Part shown: positions 52,854 to 60,926 of the stretch, in pieces | Layout: each line of letters opens with the position of its first letter | Position numbering within the stretch: the stretch's first letter is position 1 | Source of the DNA: Cloacibacterium normanense | GTDB lineage: Bacteria; Bacteroidota; Bacteroidia; Flavobacteriales; Weeksellaceae | Assembly: GCF_003860565.1 (NCBI RefSeq) | Contig: NZ_CP034157.1 | Location: forward strand, 1,736,001-1,800,000 | Length of the DNA: 64,000 nt | Direction: 5' to 3' | Made by a program: the position numbers and the translations under genes | Notes under the pieces: generated by a model | The model's database searches: none | The model's input: the letters and a program-made list of their open reading frames with translations, nothing else | What the model was told of the DNA's origin: nothing

Positions 52854-54992
52854 ATGAACTTTAAAAAAATATTAGGAACATTGGTTTTAGCTTCGGTTTG
52901 TGGTTTCTCGCAAACGCAGCAATTTACCATGAACGACGCCGTTTTAGGACTTAGAACCAATCTTGCCGTGAAAAACATCAGAGATTTTTCTTTCAGCAAT
53001 GATGGCAAATCTTATCTTCAAATGGTTAAAAACGCTTATCTCATCACAGATATTGCGACCAACAAGTCAGACACTTTGGTTTCTTTGTATCAAGTGAATC
53101 AAAATCTAAATGCCGACCAAAAACTGAAAGCACTTTCTCCACTGAAATTTTTGAACAATTCTAAAGCCTATTTTTCTCAAAAAGGAAAATATTTTTGGCT
53201 TCAAAAAACGGGAAATTCTTGGCAAAAAACAGAATTTGCTTCTATTCCTGAAGAGGCAGAAAACGCTCAACTTCTTCCTGATAATCAAACGATTATTTAC
53301 ACCATTAAAAACAATCTTTTTGTAAACATCAATGGAAAAACGCTGAAAATTACAGATGACCAAAACGAAAATATCATCAACGGACAATCGGTTCACCGTA
53401 ATGAATTTGGAATCGATGGAGGAATTTTTGCAGCGCCAAATTTTCAAAAAATTGCATTTTACAGAATGGATCAAAGCATGGTTACAGACTATCCCATCAT
53501 TGATTGGAGCGTAACTCCTGCAGAAAACCATAATATCAAATATCCGATGGCTGGAAATAAATCTCACGAAGTTTCCATCGGTGTTTTTGATGTAAAAACT
53601 CAAACAAAAAAATTCTTAAACATCGAAGGCGACAAAGAGCAATATTTAACCAGCGTAACTTGGAGCCCTGATTCTAAATCTATTTTCGTAGCGGTGCTGA
53701 ACAGAGCTCAAAACCACATGAAACTGAATCAATATAATGCAGAAACAGGAAATTTGGTTAAAACACTCTTCGAAGAAAAAGATGAAAAATATGTAGAACC
53801 TCAACATGAATTAACCTTTTTACCTGGCTCAAATAACGATTTTATTTGGCAAAGTCAAAGAACGGGTTATAATCATTTGTTTTGGTACAACACAGACAAA
53901 GGTTTGGTAAAACAAATTACAAAAGGAGATTGGTTGGTGAACGAAATTCTAGGTTTTAACGAAAAGAAAAAAGAAATTTACTTCTCTTCTACTAAAGAAA
54001 CGCCACTTGAAAAACATTTGTACAAAGTAAATTGGCAAACAAGTAAAATTACCAGATTAGACAAAGACGCTGGTGTTCACAATGGAATTTTGAGCAAAGA
54101 CGGAACACATTTATATGATGTTTTTGCCAATGCTTCTACTCCAAGAATTGCCAATATTATCAATACGCAAACGCTTCAAACGAAAAATATTTTAACCGCA
54201 GAAAACCCTCTTAAAAACTTCCAAAGACCTGAAATTCAGAACATCACCCTGAAAGCAGACGACGGAACGCCACTCTATGGAAAACTGATTTTGCCGACTG
54301 ATTTTGATAAAACTAAAAAATATCCTGTAATTGTCTATTTATACAATGGACCTCATTTACAGTTGGTTACCAATAACTTCCCAGCTTCTGGAAATATTTG
54401 GTACGAGTATATGGCGCAACGTGGTTATATTGTCTTCACGATGGACGGAAGAGGTTCTTCTAACCGAGGAAAACAGTTTGAACAAGCGGTTTTCAGAAAT
54501 TTAGGTGAAACTGAAATGAAAGACCAATTAAAAGGTGTAGAATATTTAAAATCTTTACCTTTTGTAAATGCTGAAAAAATGGGAATTCATGGTTGGAGTT
54601 TCGGTGGATTTATGACCACAAATTTTATGCTGAAATATCCTGAAGTTTTCAAGGCGGGAGTTGCAGGTGGACCTGTAATCGACTGGAATATGTACGAAAT
54701 TATGTACACAGAACGTTACATGGACACGCCAAAAGAAAATCCTGAAGGTTACGCAAAATCCAATCTTTTAGACAAAGTTCAAAACTTGAAAGGAAAATTA
54801 CTCATGATTCACGGTGCGCAAGATGATGTAGTGGTTTGGCAACATTCTGTAAAATTCTTGAAATCCGCCGTTGACAAAGGCGTTCAATTAGATTATTTTG
54901 TTTATCCTGGTCATCCTCACAATGTTTCAGGCAAAGACAGAGTACATTTAATGCAAAAGGTTACGGATTATTTTGACTTGTATTTGAAATAG
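52854..54992 (+). CDS. Secreted S9 family (DPP-IV-like) peptidase
   Basis: A 712-residue serine exopeptidase. The signal peptide is about 1-19 (ends GFSQ). Residues about 30-470 are the beta-propeller DPP-IV N-terminal domain, and 480-712 the alpha/beta hydrolase. The nucleophile is Ser582 in GWSFGGFM, with the Asp in HGAQDDVVV and the His in GHPHNVSG. It releases dipeptides from N-termini in the periplasm; X-Pro specificity is likely but not proved. Sandwiched between two copies of one dispersed repeat. Confidence 0.93.
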   Translation: MNFKKILGTLVLASVCGFSQTQQFTMNDAVLGLRTNLAVKNIRDFSFSNDGKSYLQMVKNAYLITDIATNKSDTLVSLYQVNQNLNADQKLKALSPLKFLNNSKAYFSQKGKYFWLQKTGNSWQKTEFASIPEEAENAQLLPDNQTIIYTIKNNLFVNINGKTLKITDDQNENIINGQSVHRNEFGIDGGIFAAPNFQKIAFYRMDQSMVTDYPIIDWSVTPAENHNIKYPMAGNKSHEVSIGVFDVKTQTKKFLNIEGDKEQYLTSVTWSPDSKSIFVAVLNRAQNHMKLNQYNAETGNLVKTLFEEKDEKYVEPQHELTFLPGSNNDFIWQSQRTGYNHLFWYNTDKGLVKQITKGDWLVNEILGFNEKKKEIYFSSTKETPLEKHLYKVNWQTSKITRLDKDAGVHNGILSKDGTHLYDVFANASTPRIANIINTQTLQTKNILTAENPLKNFQRPEIQNITLKADDGTPLYGKLILPTDFDKTKKYPVIVYLYNGPHLQLVTNNFPASGNIWYEYMAQRGYIVFTMDGRGSSNRGKQFEQAVFRNLGETEMKDQLKGVEYLKSLPFVNAEKMGIHGWSFGGFMTTNFMLKYPEVFKAGVAGGPVIDWNMYEIMYTERYMDTPKENPEGYAKSNLLDKVQNLKGKLLMIHGAQDDVVVWQHSVKFLKSAVDKGVQLDYFVYPGHPHNVSGKDRVHLMQKVTDYFDLYLK

Positions 54993-54997
54993 TTTTC

Positions 54998-55150
54998 ACC
55001 GCAAATCGAAGATTCGACGAAGTCAAAAGAAACAAAAGAAAAGTTTAAAAATAAGCAATTCAAATGCAAAAAAAAAGAGCAAAAAGATTTTTACTTTTTG
55101 CTCTTTTGTATTTCTTAAACACAAAGAAAATCTTTTGTGCCTTTTGTGGT
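54998..55150. repeat. Dispersed AACCGCAAA/TTTTGTGGTT long hairpin, copy 3
   Basis: ACCGCAAA (54998-55005) pairs with TTTGTGGT (55143-55150). It contains AATAAGCAATTCAAA and a strong inner hairpin AAGAGCAAAAA / TTTTTGCTCTT. It lies at the convergent ends of the S9 peptidase and serine hydrolase genes. Confidence 0.8.
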
Positions 55151-55156
55151 TTAAAA

Positions 55157-56701
55157 CTAATCTACTTTTTTCAAATCCAAATCTCCAAAGTCAAAAGAGA
55201 AATCCGTAATATCTGAAATTGGTTTCATTTTGGCAGAAACTGCTTTTCCTTTTTCGTCAAAAGTAAGGGTGAAAAATGCGTCTGCGTCATAACTTCTATC
55301 ATCCCATTTGATTACGAAAGTATCTCTAGAATAAGGCAAAACTTCACCTTTTAATCTTTCGGAAGATTTACAAATAATTCTAAAACCTTTCTTTTCTTTA
55401 GAAATTACAATATCTCCAAACCAAGCGTCTCTATACGTTCCTACAAATTGTTCTGGAGCTAGTTTTGCACTTCTGTCTTTTTGGTAAGCCGCTACTTTAG
55501 CATACGTTTCAGCTTTTTCTTTGTCATATTGAGCATTTCCTTTTGCGTATCTTTCTGCATAGGTTTTCAACCAATTTCTGTCTTCAATTCCTAAATAAGC
55601 ATCTTTCACAGTATTGGTAATCGTGTTAAAAGCCACCCCTTGTTGTTGGTTCGTGAGCACTACAATTCCTAAATTCAAATCAGGAATTAACGTAAACTGT
55701 GTAACTGTACCGATTAAACCACCTGTATGCTGAATCTGGCGGTGACCTTTTACATCAGAAATAAACCAACCTAAACCATAACCGTAAAATTTAGTATCAT
55801 AAGGATTTTTAGCAGCCATAGGAATCGGTTGTTGAATTTGCCAAAGAAGATTCGCGTTTTTCTCAGAAACCAAAAGTACTCCATCTTTAGTTACAAAACC
55901 ATTCATTAAGAAATTTGCCCAAGTCGTCATGTCTGTAATGTTGCTCAAAATTCCACCTGCTGCATTGGCAGTTTCGTTCCAATCGTGAGGAACTGCAACC
56001 GCTTTTCCATTGACTGGAGCATGTGCATCAATTTTATTTTCTATAGATTTTGCACGGTTATAACTTCCGAAACTTGCCGTCATCCCAACAGGTTTCATAA
56101 TTCTTTCTTCGATAAAGTCTGCCCAAGTTTTGCCAGAAATTTTATGAATAACTTCTCCTGCTACAATAAACATCACATTGTTATAATCCATTGTATTTCT
56201 GAAAGAATGCGCAGGTTTCAAATAACGAACATTGTGCAATAATTGCTCTGTAGGCATGGTTCCACCTTCTGGAAAAAACATTAAATCTCCTTGTCCAAGA
56301 CCTAAACCAGCTCTGTGCGTCACCAAATCTTTGATGGTAAGTTCTTGCGTTACATAATCGTCATACATTTTGAAATCTGGTAAAAATTTGGTCACTTTAT
56401 CATCCCAATTGAGTTTTCCTTCGTCTGCTAAAATCGCTAAAGCAGTGCAAGTAAAACCTTTAGAATTAGAAGCAATTCCTACCAAAGTTTCTGGTGTCAT
56501 TGGCAATTTAGAATTGAGTGAACGAACTCCGAAACCTTTAGAATAGATGACTTTCCCGTCTTTAAGAACACCGACAGACATTCCGGGAACATCAAAAGTT
56601 TTAATCGTATTTTGGATGAGTTCGTCTAGTTTCTGCTCTGAAATTTGACTAAAAAAGAATAATGAGCAAAGAATAAAGAACAAAGAAAATGATTTTTTCA
56701 T
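55157..56701 (-). CDS. Secreted serine hydrolase (class C beta-lactamase family) with DUF3471-like domain
   Basis: A 514-residue penicillin-binding-protein-like hydrolase. The signal peptide is about 1-18. The S-x-x-K nucleophile motif is SNSK in GIASNSKGFT, the Tyr motif is YNN in MDYNNVMF, and the third motif is HTGG in RQIQHTGGLIG. About residues 400-514 form a beta-rich C-terminal domain (FVGTYRDAWFGDIVIS) of the DUF3471 type. Such enzymes are esterases or D-peptidases rather than true beta-lactamases. Confidence 0.9.
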   Translation of the reverse strand: MKKSFSLFFILCSLFFFSQISEQKLDELIQNTIKTFDVPGMSVGVLKDGKVIYSKGFGVRSLNSKLPMTPETLVGIASNSKGFTCTALAILADEGKLNWDDKVTKFLPDFKMYDDYVTQELTIKDLVTHRAGLGLGQGDLMFFPEGGTMPTEQLLHNVRYLKPAHSFRNTMDYNNVMFIVAGEVIHKISGKTWADFIEERIMKPVGMTASFGSYNRAKSIENKIDAHAPVNGKAVAVPHDWNETANAAGGILSNITDMTTWANFLMNGFVTKDGVLLVSEKNANLLWQIQQPIPMAAKNPYDTKFYGYGLGWFISDVKGHRQIQHTGGLIGTVTQFTLIPDLNLGIVVLTNQQQGVAFNTITNTVKDAYLGIEDRNWLKTYAERYAKGNAQYDKEKAETYAKVAAYQKDRSAKLAPEQFVGTYRDAWFGDIVISKEKKGFRIICKSSERLKGEVLPYSRDTFVIKWDDRSYDADAFFTLTFDEKGKAVSAKMKPISDITDFSFDFGDLDLKKVD

Positions 56702-56750
56702 GCTGATTTTTTTGAATTTCTGTAAAGGTAAATAATTCTAAAAAAAAAAT

Positions 56751-56808
56751 CTCGCTGATTTAGCAAATTAAGCAGATAAAAATCAGCCAAACCAGTTAAA
56801 TCAGCGAG
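56751..56808. repeat. Dispersed CTCGC(A/T)GATT hairpin repeat, copy 3
   Basis: CTCGCTGATTTA (56751-56762) and TAAATCAGCGAG (56797-56808) are perfect 12-base arms around AAATTAAGCAGAT. It lies between the serine hydrolase start and the SOD stop and may terminate sod. Confidence 0.8.
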
Positions 56809-56833
56809 AAAAATAAAATTTTAGGAGTTATTA

Positions 56834-57592
56834 TTATTTCATTGCTTTTTCGTAGTAATCAGAAACTACATTCCAATCGATTACATTAAAGAAAGCTTCT
56901 ATATAATCTGCTCTTTTGTTTTGATATTTTAAATAATAAGCGTGTTCCCAAACATCCATTGCCAAAACTGGAGTTCCAGAAATAGACATTCCCGGCATTA
57001 GAGGATTATCTTGATTTGGAGTGCTTCCTACTTTCAATTTTCCTGAAGCATCAGTAACCAACCAAGCCCAACCAGAACCAAATTGTTTCGCTCCCGCATC
57101 AGAAAACTGCTTTTTGAAATTTTCAAAACTTCCGAAATCTCTATTGATGGCATCAGCTAATTTCCCAGTTGGTTTTCCTGTTGAATTCGGAGTCATCAAA
57201 TCAAAATACAAATTGTGATTATAGTAACCACCTGCATTATTTCTTAACGCAGCATTGCTGGTATCAAGCGTTTTCAACACTTCTTCTATCGTCATATTTA
57301 CTTGTGGTTTTCCTTCCACCGCTTTATTTAAATTGTTCAAATATCCCACATAATGCTTGGAAAAGTGAATGTACATAGTCTTCGCATCTACATATTTTGA
57401 AAAAGCATCATAATTATGTTTCAGTGTTTTTATTTTGAAAGCACCTGCATTTGCAGTAACATCAGAAGGTTTACCATAATCTGTAGATTCTACATTCACT
57501 ACAGGTTGCGCTGTATTTCCCACTACCGCTACACAAGAAGTAACCGCAGAAAAAGCGATGGCTACAAAAGCCCATTGAACTAATTTTTTCAT
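56834..57592 (-). CDS. Lipoprotein Fe/Mn superoxide dismutase
   Basis: A 252-residue superoxide dismutase with an N-terminal lipobox (AVTSC, Cys20) and a short linker, so it is exported and lipid-anchored rather than cytoplasmic. Metal ligands are a His in IHFSKHYVGYLNNLN, a His in NAGGYYNHNLYFD, and the Asp and His in LAMDVWEHAYYLKYQNKR. FGSGWAWLV is the usual core strand. It detoxifies external superoxide. Fe versus Mn specificity is not decided. Confidence 0.93.
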   Translation of the reverse strand: MKKLVQWAFVAIAFSAVTSCVAVVGNTAQPVVNVESTDYGKPSDVTANAGAFKIKTLKHNYDAFSKYVDAKTMYIHFSKHYVGYLNNLNKAVEGKPQVNMTIEEVLKTLDTSNAALRNNAGGYYNHNLYFDLMTPNSTGKPTGKLADAINRDFGSFENFKKQFSDAGAKQFGSGWAWLVTDASGKLKVGSTPNQDNPLMPGMSISGTPVLAMDVWEHAYYLKYQNKRADYIEAFFNVIDWNVVSDYYEKAMK

Positions 57593-57627
57593 ATCTAAAA
57601 GATTAAATTTTTAAAAATAGAATTTCC

Positions 57628-57635
57628 CAAAAATA
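57628..57635 (-). promoter_or_regulatory. Candidate -7 box of the superoxide dismutase gene
   Basis: TATTTTTG on the minus strand matches TAnnTTTG, 35 bases upstream of the start. The -33 element is weak. Confidence 0.35.
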
Positions 57636-57796
57636 GCAAAAAAGTACCGAAAATAGGTCAATTTTTCATTAACAAAATCTATAATTTGGTTTTATGTATT
57701 TATTTTAAAGTTGAGCACTCTCTCATTCTACAATTCTACTACTCTATCACTCACACTTTGTACTTTTAACTTTACGCTTCGTACTTATAAAAATCT

Positions 57797-57804
57797 TACC
57801 TTTG
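57797..57804 (+). promoter_or_regulatory. Candidate -7 box of the UMP synthase gene
   Basis: TACCTTTG matches TAnnTTTG exactly, 19 bases before the ATG. The same octamer precedes cysE. Upstream (57710-57790) is a low-complexity CTACTCTATCAC / TACTTTTAAC text. Confidence 0.45.
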
Positions 57805-57823
57805 TAAAAAGTAAAAAAGTAAA

Positions 57824-59182
57824 ATGGAAAGTAAAAAAGAATTCTTCTTAGAGTGTTATAAACTTGGGATTATAAAATTCGGTAGATTTACATTGAAATC
57901 CGGCATCGAAAGCCCATTCTATGTAGATTTAAGACCTCTCGCTTCTGAACCAAAAATCTTAAAACATTTGGCCAATTATCTTTTAGAAATGCTTCCTTTA
58001 GATAATTTTGATGTAATTTGCGGTGTTCCTTACGCTGCATTACCTATGGCAACCGCCATGTCTTTAGAAAGCTATATCCCATTGATTATCAAGAGAAAAG
58101 AAGCTAAAGAATACGGAACCAAAAAACTCATTGAAGGTATTTATAAATCTGGACAAAACTGTCTACTCGTAGAAGACGTGATTACTTCTGGAAAATCTTT
58201 GGTAGAAACCATCGCGGAAGTAGAAAGTGAAGGGTTAAAAGTTTCTGATATTGTAGTGGTTCTAGACCGTGAACAAGGCGGAAAGCAACTTTTACAAGAA
58301 AAAGGCTATCACGTTCATACGCTTTTCAGCATTTCCGAAGTGGTAGAAATTTTAAAAGAAGTAGACCATCTTACGGAAGAAGAAGTTCTAAGAATTAATG
58401 AATTTATCGCAGGAAATAAAATTGAATTCAAAGAAGAAAAAAGACTTTCTTACGAACAAAAATTAGAAAATTGCGAACATTCTGTTGGCAAAAAAATCTT
58501 AGAAATTGCGATTGCTAAACAATCTAATCTTATTGCTTCTGCAGATGTAACGACAACCAAAGAATTGCTAGAATTTGCAGAACAAGTTGGGCCACATATC
58601 GTTGCTCTAAAAACGCATATTGACATTATTTCTGATTTTGATAGTGACAAGACCATTCTTCCTCTAAAAGATTTAGCAACCAAGCATAATTTTCTTTTGA
58701 TGGAAGACCGAAAATTCGGCGACATCGGGAATACTCAGGAATTACAATACAGAGGCGGAATGTATAAAATTTCGCATTGGGCAGATTTGGTTACGTCTCA
58801 TGTCATTGCTGGCTATCAAAGCATTGATTGTTTTATGAATTCTGGAGTCATTGCCATTCTTTCTATGTCTTCAAAAGGTGCACTAACTGACCAAAATTAT
58901 AGAGCAGAAGCTTTAAAAATAGTAGAAACGCATCCAAATATTATCGGTTGTGTGGCTCAAAATAAAGTTCCTGCCAATGTTTTACTTTTTACGCCAGGAG
59001 TAAATATCAGTTCCAAAGGCGATGACAAAGGTCAACAGTACAACACACCGGAACATGTTTTCAAAAATCTACATACAGATTTCGTGATTGTAGGACGCGG
59101 AATTTATAAAGCCGAAAATGTAGAAAAATCCGCAAAACTCTACAAGTTAGAATCTTGGAACGCCTACCTAAAATCGCTCTAA
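57824..59182 (+). CDS. Bifunctional UMP synthase (orotate PRTase + OMP decarboxylase)
   Basis: A 452-residue fusion that carries out the last two steps of UMP synthesis. Residues about 1-205 are orotate phosphoribosyltransferase (FGRFTLKSGIESPFYVDLR, PRPP loop LLVEDVITSGKSLVE). Residues about 215-452 are OMP decarboxylase with the catalytic KD pattern in LLMEDRKFGDIGNTQELQY. That motif and the PRTase-decarboxylase order match eukaryotic UMPS rather than the separate pyrE and short pyrF of most bacteria. Both halves keep their active-site residues. It overlaps none of its neighbours; the next gene begins at the base after its stop. Confidence 0.92.
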   Translation: MESKKEFFLECYKLGIIKFGRFTLKSGIESPFYVDLRPLASEPKILKHLANYLLEMLPLDNFDVICGVPYAALPMATAMSLESYIPLIIKRKEAKEYGTKKLIEGIYKSGQNCLLVEDVITSGKSLVETIAEVESEGLKVSDIVVVLDREQGGKQLLQEKGYHVHTLFSISEVVEILKEVDHLTEEEVLRINEFIAGNKIEFKEEKRLSYEQKLENCEHSVGKKILEIAIAKQSNLIASADVTTTKELLEFAEQVGPHIVALKTHIDIISDFDSDKTILPLKDLATKHNFLLMEDRKFGDIGNTQELQYRGGMYKISHWADLVTSHVIAGYQSIDCFMNSGVIAILSMSSKGALTDQNYRAEALKIVETHPNIIGCVAQNKVPANVLLFTPGVNISSKGDDKGQQYNTPEHVFKNLHTDFVIVGRGIYKAENVEKSAKLYKLESWNAYLKSL

Positions 59183-59827
59183 ATGGATAAAAAAACGAAC
59201 ATACAATTCTATTCACCCACCGAAGAAAAATTAAATATTTGGTCTCATGCTTTCGGGATTTTCTTGAGCATCATCGCTTTGGTTTTATTAATCATTAAAG
59301 CGGTGCAACAAGACAACATCTGGATGATGATAAGTTTCCCGATTTTTGGGGTAAGTTTAATTTTATTATATCTCGCGTCTACGCTTTATCATGCTTCAAA
59401 AGAACCTCAAAAGAGATTTAAGCTCAAAGTTTTCGACCATGCTGCTATTTATGTTCTTATCGCAGGAAGTTATACACCTTTTACATTGGTTAGCTTAAAT
59501 GGAGAAACGGGTTGGCTTATTTTTTCAATGGTTTGGGTGATGGCTTTTACAGGAATTATTCTCAAATTATTTTTCACAGGAAGATTTAAAGTTGTTTCTA
59601 CAGCGATGTAAGTTTTGATGGGTTGGTTGATTGTTTTTTATTTCCAAGACTTAACCGCTAGTTTACACGAAAAAGGAGTATTTTACCTAATTCTTGGCGG
59701 AGTTTTATATACCATTGGTGCCATTTTATACAGCATTAAGAAAATAAAATTCAATCATGCTATTTTCCATTTTTTTGTTTTAGCAGGGAGTTTTTGTCAT
59801 TTTTTATCGATTTATTTATACGTTTAG
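59183..59827 (+). pseudogene. Hemolysin III / PAQR-family membrane protein with in-frame stop
   Basis: The frame reads as a YqfA/hemolysin-III protein: EEKLNIWSHAFGIFLSI, LASTLYHASKE, FDHAAIYVLIAGSYTPF (the conserved His and Asp are present), then a TAA at 59609-59611 where Tyr is expected (STAM-stop-VLMGWLIVF). The same frame continues through LGGVLYTIGAILYS and FHFFVLAGSFCHF to 59827. Joined length is 214 residues, normal for the family. One T-to-A or C-to-A change explains it. The truncated product would lack the last helices and the third metal-site His. Confidence 0.85.
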
Positions 59828-59836
59828 CAAAAGAAA

Positions 59837-60748
59837 TTGAGCAACTTAATTTTACTTTTTGTCTGTCTGATTATAGGAATTGTTTTAAAAAAATCTAAAA
59901 TAATTCCCGATAATTTTCACACCTCACTGAATGCATTTGTGATTAATATTTCGCTTTCTGCATTTTCTCTGTATTATATTTCAAAAATAGAACTCAACAG
60001 TTCGGTGATTTATCCAGTTTTAGTGGTTTGGATAGGAATTTTTGCTGCGATATTATTTTTTGCAGGATTAGGAAAAATTTTCGGTTGGAAATCTTCTTTA
60101 ATCGGCGCTTTAATTATGTGTGCAGGTTTCGGAAATACTTCTTTTGTAGGCATTCCTTTAATCCAAGCGATGTATGGAGAAGAAGGTTTAAAAACCGTGA
60201 TGTTGGTAGACCAACCCGGATTTGTCGCTCTTTCGACAGTAGGAATTTTAGTCGCCAATTTTTATTCTGGAAGCAAAGATTCTCTACTCAAACATCTTTC
60301 TAAAATTTTAAAATTCCCACCATTTATTGCATTTGTAATCGCGTTATTGTTGAATATTTTCTCCATAGAAATTCCAAAAGATTTTGACGAAGTTTTAATG
60401 AAATTGGGCGCAACTACTGTTCCACTCGCTTTGGTTTCTGTGGGAAGTCAAATGCAATGGAAAAAAATTGAGAAAAAAGAAGGATTTCATCTTTTCATCG
60501 GTTTACTTTTCAAGCTCGTTCTTTTGCCTTTATTGATTTTGGTGATTTACAAATATATTTTCCATCAAAGTGGAGACGTTATAGACATTTGTATTTTAGA
60601 AGCAGCGATGGCGCCTATGATTACAGCGGCGATTATTGCTTCGGCTCATGATTTAGAACCAAAATTTTGTAACTTGATGGTTGCCGTAGGAATTCCTCTA
60701 TCTATCCTTACCGTGGGAATTTGGCATCTACTATTGCCTTTTTTGTAA
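59837..60748 (+). CDS. AEC-family (auxin efflux carrier-like) transporter
   Basis: A 303-residue inner-membrane carrier with about ten hydrophobic helices. The start appears to be TTG at 59837, since the first helix begins at once (LSNLILLFVCLIIGIVL) and no in-frame ATG fits. GNTSFVGIPLIQAMYG and EAAMAPMITAAIIA are typical AEC segments. Such carriers move organic or amino acids; the substrate is unknown. It begins 9 bases after the broken hemolysin-III frame, so they share a transcript. Confidence 0.85.
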   Translation: MSNLILLFVCLIIGIVLKKSKIIPDNFHTSLNAFVINISLSAFSLYYISKIELNSSVIYPVLVVWIGIFAAILFFAGLGKIFGWKSSLIGALIMCAGFGNTSFVGIPLIQAMYGEEGLKTVMLVDQPGFVALSTVGILVANFYSGSKDSLLKHLSKILKFPPFIAFVIALLLNIFSIEIPKDFDEVLMKLGATTVPLALVSVGSQMQWKKIEKKEGFHLFIGLLFKLVLLPLLILVIYKYIFHQSGDVIDICILEAAMAPMITAAIIASAHDLEPKFCNLMVAVGIPLSILTVGIWHLLLPFL

Positions 60749-60904
60749 TTTAAAAAGATAAAAAATTCCGATTTATTTCGAAGAAAATATTCATCCGAGA
60801 AAGGAATGATAATTCTCAAAATCCATTGTCAATAAAATTCAAAAATTGTTGATAAAATGTAATATTTTTTCGGATTAATGTAAGCAATTTCAATAGTTTC
60901 TCTC

Positions 60905-60912
60905 TATATTTG
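60905..60912 (+). promoter_or_regulatory. Candidate -7 box before the 932-residue gene
   Basis: TATATTTG matches TAnnTTTG, 14 bases upstream of the ATG at 60927. A clear -33 element is not seen. Confidence 0.4.
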
Positions 60913-60926
60913 ATTTTCTAAAATCA

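Noticed and set aside
53106-53603. Minus-strand 165-codon frame inside the S9 peptidase gene
   Set aside because: Antisense to an intact gene with complete catalytic triad; no start context or known domain.
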